A stretch of DNA of 6,428 nucleotides, taken from NCBI GenBank assembly GCA_002361425.1, contig DESW01000027.1, positions 1-6,428 of the forward strand, read 5' to 3'. Origin of the DNA: Candidatus Saccharibacteria bacterium UBA3304. GTDB taxonomy: Bacteria > Patescibacteriota > Saccharimonadia > Saccharimonadales > Saccharimonadaceae. Shown piece after piece: positions 4,989 through 6,428 of this stretch. Below the pieces are notes generated by a model that did no database searches, was not told the origin of the DNA, and saw nothing but the letters and a program-made list of their open reading frames with translations. The position numbers were made by a program, and so were the translations under genes. Every line of letters begins with the position of its first letter. The stretch's first letter is position 1.

Positions 4989-6137
4989 ATGGACGAACAA
5001 AATAACGGACCAGTACCGGGCATTATTGGCCAGGATATTCCGTCCGAACCTACCGTCGAAACTTCTGCGCCGGTCGCTGAGGCGCCAAAAGATGACGGAA
5101 AAGTCTTTGACAGCAGCGCATTTACTGGCGTGAAGCAGGAAAGTATTACATTTAACGCCAATGGCGAAGAAAAAACAGCTGAGCCTAAAGGCCCGAGCAT
5201 CTTCACTAAGTGGCAAACCTGGGCAATTACTAGTGGTGTAATCCTTGTTGCCGCAGTTGCTGCCGTCTTCATTACGGTCATGATTTATGAAGGTAAATTG
5301 AGCAGCTCTAACGCTATTGCACGTTACGATTCGCTTTCCGACTCGCTCGACGTTAATAAGGCAGCTTTCGAGGAAAAGCTCACCGAATACACGAAGACGG
5401 TATATGGAAGCAGCGTGTCTGATTTAGCCGTTAGCCCAGCTTCTGATTACAATACCGATCCTGAGAAGAATATCTATCCTACCGAGAATGATATTCATGT
5501 GGCCGGTAACGACTGTTTGAAACAGGACATGTTCGGTTTAACTGATGACGATATCGCGTATGTTGAAGTCCGTAAAAGTAGTTATGACTTACAAAAAGAG
5601 GGCAAAGATGTCGCAAAAGAAGCTGAACGTCTCGAGAAAATTAACAACGCTTATCGCAGTGCTGCCGAAACAATCAACAACTGTTTCGAACCTCTCATCA
5701 ACGTTAAGTTAAAAGACTTCAAGATTGAGCTTGAGGAAGCAAGCTTTACGAGGCGCACCGAGAGCAAGTATGCTGATTACTTGGATGTTCGTCGCAAAAT
5801 CAAGGTTACCTATAATGGCGACAAAGAGCTAACTAAATTTAAACTCATATATGGCTTGCAGGATAAGAACGGTCTAAATGCTGCCTTCCTATTTGCTAAT
5901 TATGTAGATACCGAAAACCATATTAAAAAGGGTGACGTAATGGAATTCCGCCTTTGCGGAAGCGCCTCTTACTTGCAGACGTCCGATAAGTGCGTATATA
6001 CCGTATCATTGGATGGGTACGAAGAAGCGGAAAAGGATAAATCCTACGAGGAAAAGATCAAGCAGTACAAGGCTCAGAAACCTGTCATTCAGGCGATAAG
6101 CGGCGAGTATTACGTCCCGCTAAAAAGACTATTCTGA
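4989..6137 (+). CDS. Single-pass membrane protein with disordered cytoplasmic tail and Cys-containing outer domain
   Basis: This 382-residue protein is not recognised. Residues 1-70 are acidic, Pro/Gly/Ala-rich and probably disordered. One hydrophobic helix at about 78-100 (WAITSGVILVAAVAAVFITV) follows KWQTW, an interface-like stretch; there is no cleavable signal peptide, so it should be an N-in, C-out anchored protein. The outer part (about 103-382) has helical segments (residues 108-140 and 205-232) and a beta-rich C-terminal half. Its four cysteines (176, 232, 323, 335) all lie outside and could form two disulfides, which is my inference. The ATG follows AAGGAGA with an 11-base gap, slightly long. 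It is monocistronic between two terminators. In an epibiont, such anchored surface domains could take part in envelope or host contact, but nothing in the sequence shows that directly. Confidence 0.85.
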   Translation: MDEQNNGPVPGIIGQDIPSEPTVETSAPVAEAPKDDGKVFDSSAFTGVKQESITFNANGEEKTAEPKGPSIFTKWQTWAITSGVILVAAVAAVFITVMIYEGKLSSSNAIARYDSLSDSLDVNKAAFEEKLTEYTKTVYGSSVSDLAVSPASDYNTDPEKNIYPTENDIHVAGNDCLKQDMFGLTDDDIAYVEVRKSSYDLQKEGKDVAKEAERLEKINNAYRSAAETINNCFEPLINVKLKDFKIELEEASFTRRTESKYADYLDVRRKIKVTYNGDKELTKFKLIYGLQDKNGLNAAFLFANYVDTENHIKKGDVMEFRLCGSASYLQTSDKCVYTVSLDGYEEAEKDKSYEEKIKQYKAQKPVIQAISGEYYVPLKRLF

Positions 6138-6144
6138 AAATCAG

Positions 6145-6176
6145 ACAAGCGCCTCACTAAAGGCGCTTGTTTTTTT
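6145..6176 (+). terminator. Intrinsic terminator of the membrane protein gene
   Basis: A perfect 10-bp stem ACAAGCGCCT (6145-6154) with AGGCGCTTGT (6161-6170) and a 6-base loop is followed by seven T (6170-6176). It begins 8 bases after the TGA stop. It separates the membrane protein gene from the ribosomal protein operon. Confidence 0.95.
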
Positions 6177-6186
6177 ATATAAAATC

Positions 6187-6195
6187 TGCTAGAAT
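6187..6195 (+). promoter_or_regulatory. Extended -10 promoter (TGCTAGAAT) of the rpsL operon
   Basis: The nine bases TGCTAGAAT are identical to those upstream of the membrane protein gene. A weak -35, TTGTTT (6167-6172), lies 17 bases upstream of the TAGAAT hexamer, inside the 3' arm and T run of the preceding terminator. Transcription should start near 6202. Confidence 0.7.
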
Positions 6196-6201
6196 AACGG
6201 G

Positions 6202-6283
6202 TAAGAGTTTCGTTAGCTCTATTTTGTTAATGCTGGACAAATAGAGCTTTACAGCAATATTAATCAATAAATAAAGGATTTTT
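6202..6283 (+). promoter_or_regulatory. Structured 5' leader of rpsL
   Basis: The predicted leader is about 82 bases, the longest in the window. It contains a perfect 10-bp stem AGCTCTATTT (6215-6224) with AAATAGAGCT (6239-6248), extendable by two pairs past a single bulged T. The rest, about 6249-6283, is A/T-rich and holds the ribosome binding site AAAGGA (6273-6278), 5 bases before GTG. No T run follows the stem, so it is not a simple terminator. It may be an autoregulatory site for a ribosomal protein or an mRNA-stabilising hairpin. Confidence 0.55.
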
Positions 6284-6428
6284 GTGCCTACAATCAATCA
6301 GTTAGTGCGTAAGCCACGCCAGACCGCTGCAAAGAAGAGCAAAGCTCCTGCACTCGGTTCTATCGTGAATACGCTCAAGACCCGCTACTACAAGCAGGCC
6401 GCTCCACTTAAGCGTGGTGTTTGTATCA
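6284..6428 (+). CDS. rpsL: 30S ribosomal protein S12, 5' part (cut by window end)
   Basis: The first 48 codons are present. The start is GTG, set by AAAGGA upstream. The protein begins with the canonical PTINQLVRK and reaches KRGVC, a block near the start of the conserved S12 body, so identity is clear. S12 sits in the decoding centre of the small subunit. Between KSKAPAL (residues 18-24) and KRGVC (43-47) there are about ten more residues than in typical bacterial S12, which I recall as a Saccharibacteria/CPR trait. The lead promoter and leader suggest this is the first gene of a str operon; rpsG and fusA would be expected beyond the window. Confidence 0.95.
   Translation, partial: MPTINQLVRKPRQTAAKKSKAPALGSIVNTLKTRYYKQAAPLKRGVCI

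Noticed and set aside
6230..6244. Four-codon mini-ORF (ATG CTG GAC AAA TAG) in the rpsL leader hairpin
   Set aside because: There is no ribosome binding site, and an ORF of this length is expected by chance; the hairpin itself is the stronger signal.

Overview
This window looks like chromosomal DNA from a small-genome bacterium of the Candidate Phyla Radiation (Patescibacteria), most likely Candidatus Saccharibacteria (TM7). The best clue is the 3'-most gene, the start of rpsL (ribosomal protein S12), whose N-terminal region carries roughly ten extra residues between the KSKAPAL and KRGVC blocks. That insertion fits what I remember of Saccharibacterial S12, but I could not run a search. Other support: very tight gene packing, short intergenic regions that place an intrinsic terminator directly before the next promoter, two genes that appear to be read from leaderless mRNAs, and several short proteins I cannot match to a family. 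TGA is used as an ordinary stop, so this is not a UGA-recoding CPR lineage.

Layout. Positions 1-1296 hold a two-gene operon behind a near-consensus promoter: a 123-residue helix-turn-helix protein, then, overlapping it by 8 bases, a 282-residue protein with a matching N-terminal HTH-like segment, a long coiled coil and an unassigned C-terminal domain. A strong terminator (1336-1368) ends the operon. Positions 1394-3037 encode a two-nucleotide-binding-domain ABC-F ATPase, probably a ribosome-acting translation factor, with no room for a ribosome binding site. It converges on, and overlaps by 9 bases, a minus-strand 197-residue protein of unknown function (3029-3622), which also appears leaderless. 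Upstream of that on the minus strand is a stand-alone HD hydrolase of the RelA/SpoT type (3672-4406), a candidate (p)ppGpp hydrolase.

The hydrolase is divergent from a 135-residue His-rich, HNH-like protein (4531-4938, TTG start); their two -10 boxes lie back to back 11 bases apart. Next comes a 382-residue single-pass membrane protein with a disordered cytoplasmic tail and four cysteines in the outer domain (4989-6137). The window closes with the structured leader and first 48 codons of rpsL.

These genes do not form one pathway. A loose theme of translation and stress control links the ABC-F factor, the alarmone hydrolase and rpsL. The part that looks least like the rest is the leading HTH/coiled-coil operon: 18 of 25 arginine codons in its second gene are AGA/AGG, against 0 of 28 in the ABC-F gene next door. 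It is the best candidate here for an undescribed or transferred module. I see no tRNA or rRNA genes, insertion sequences, CRISPR arrays or stretches over 300 bases without a gene.
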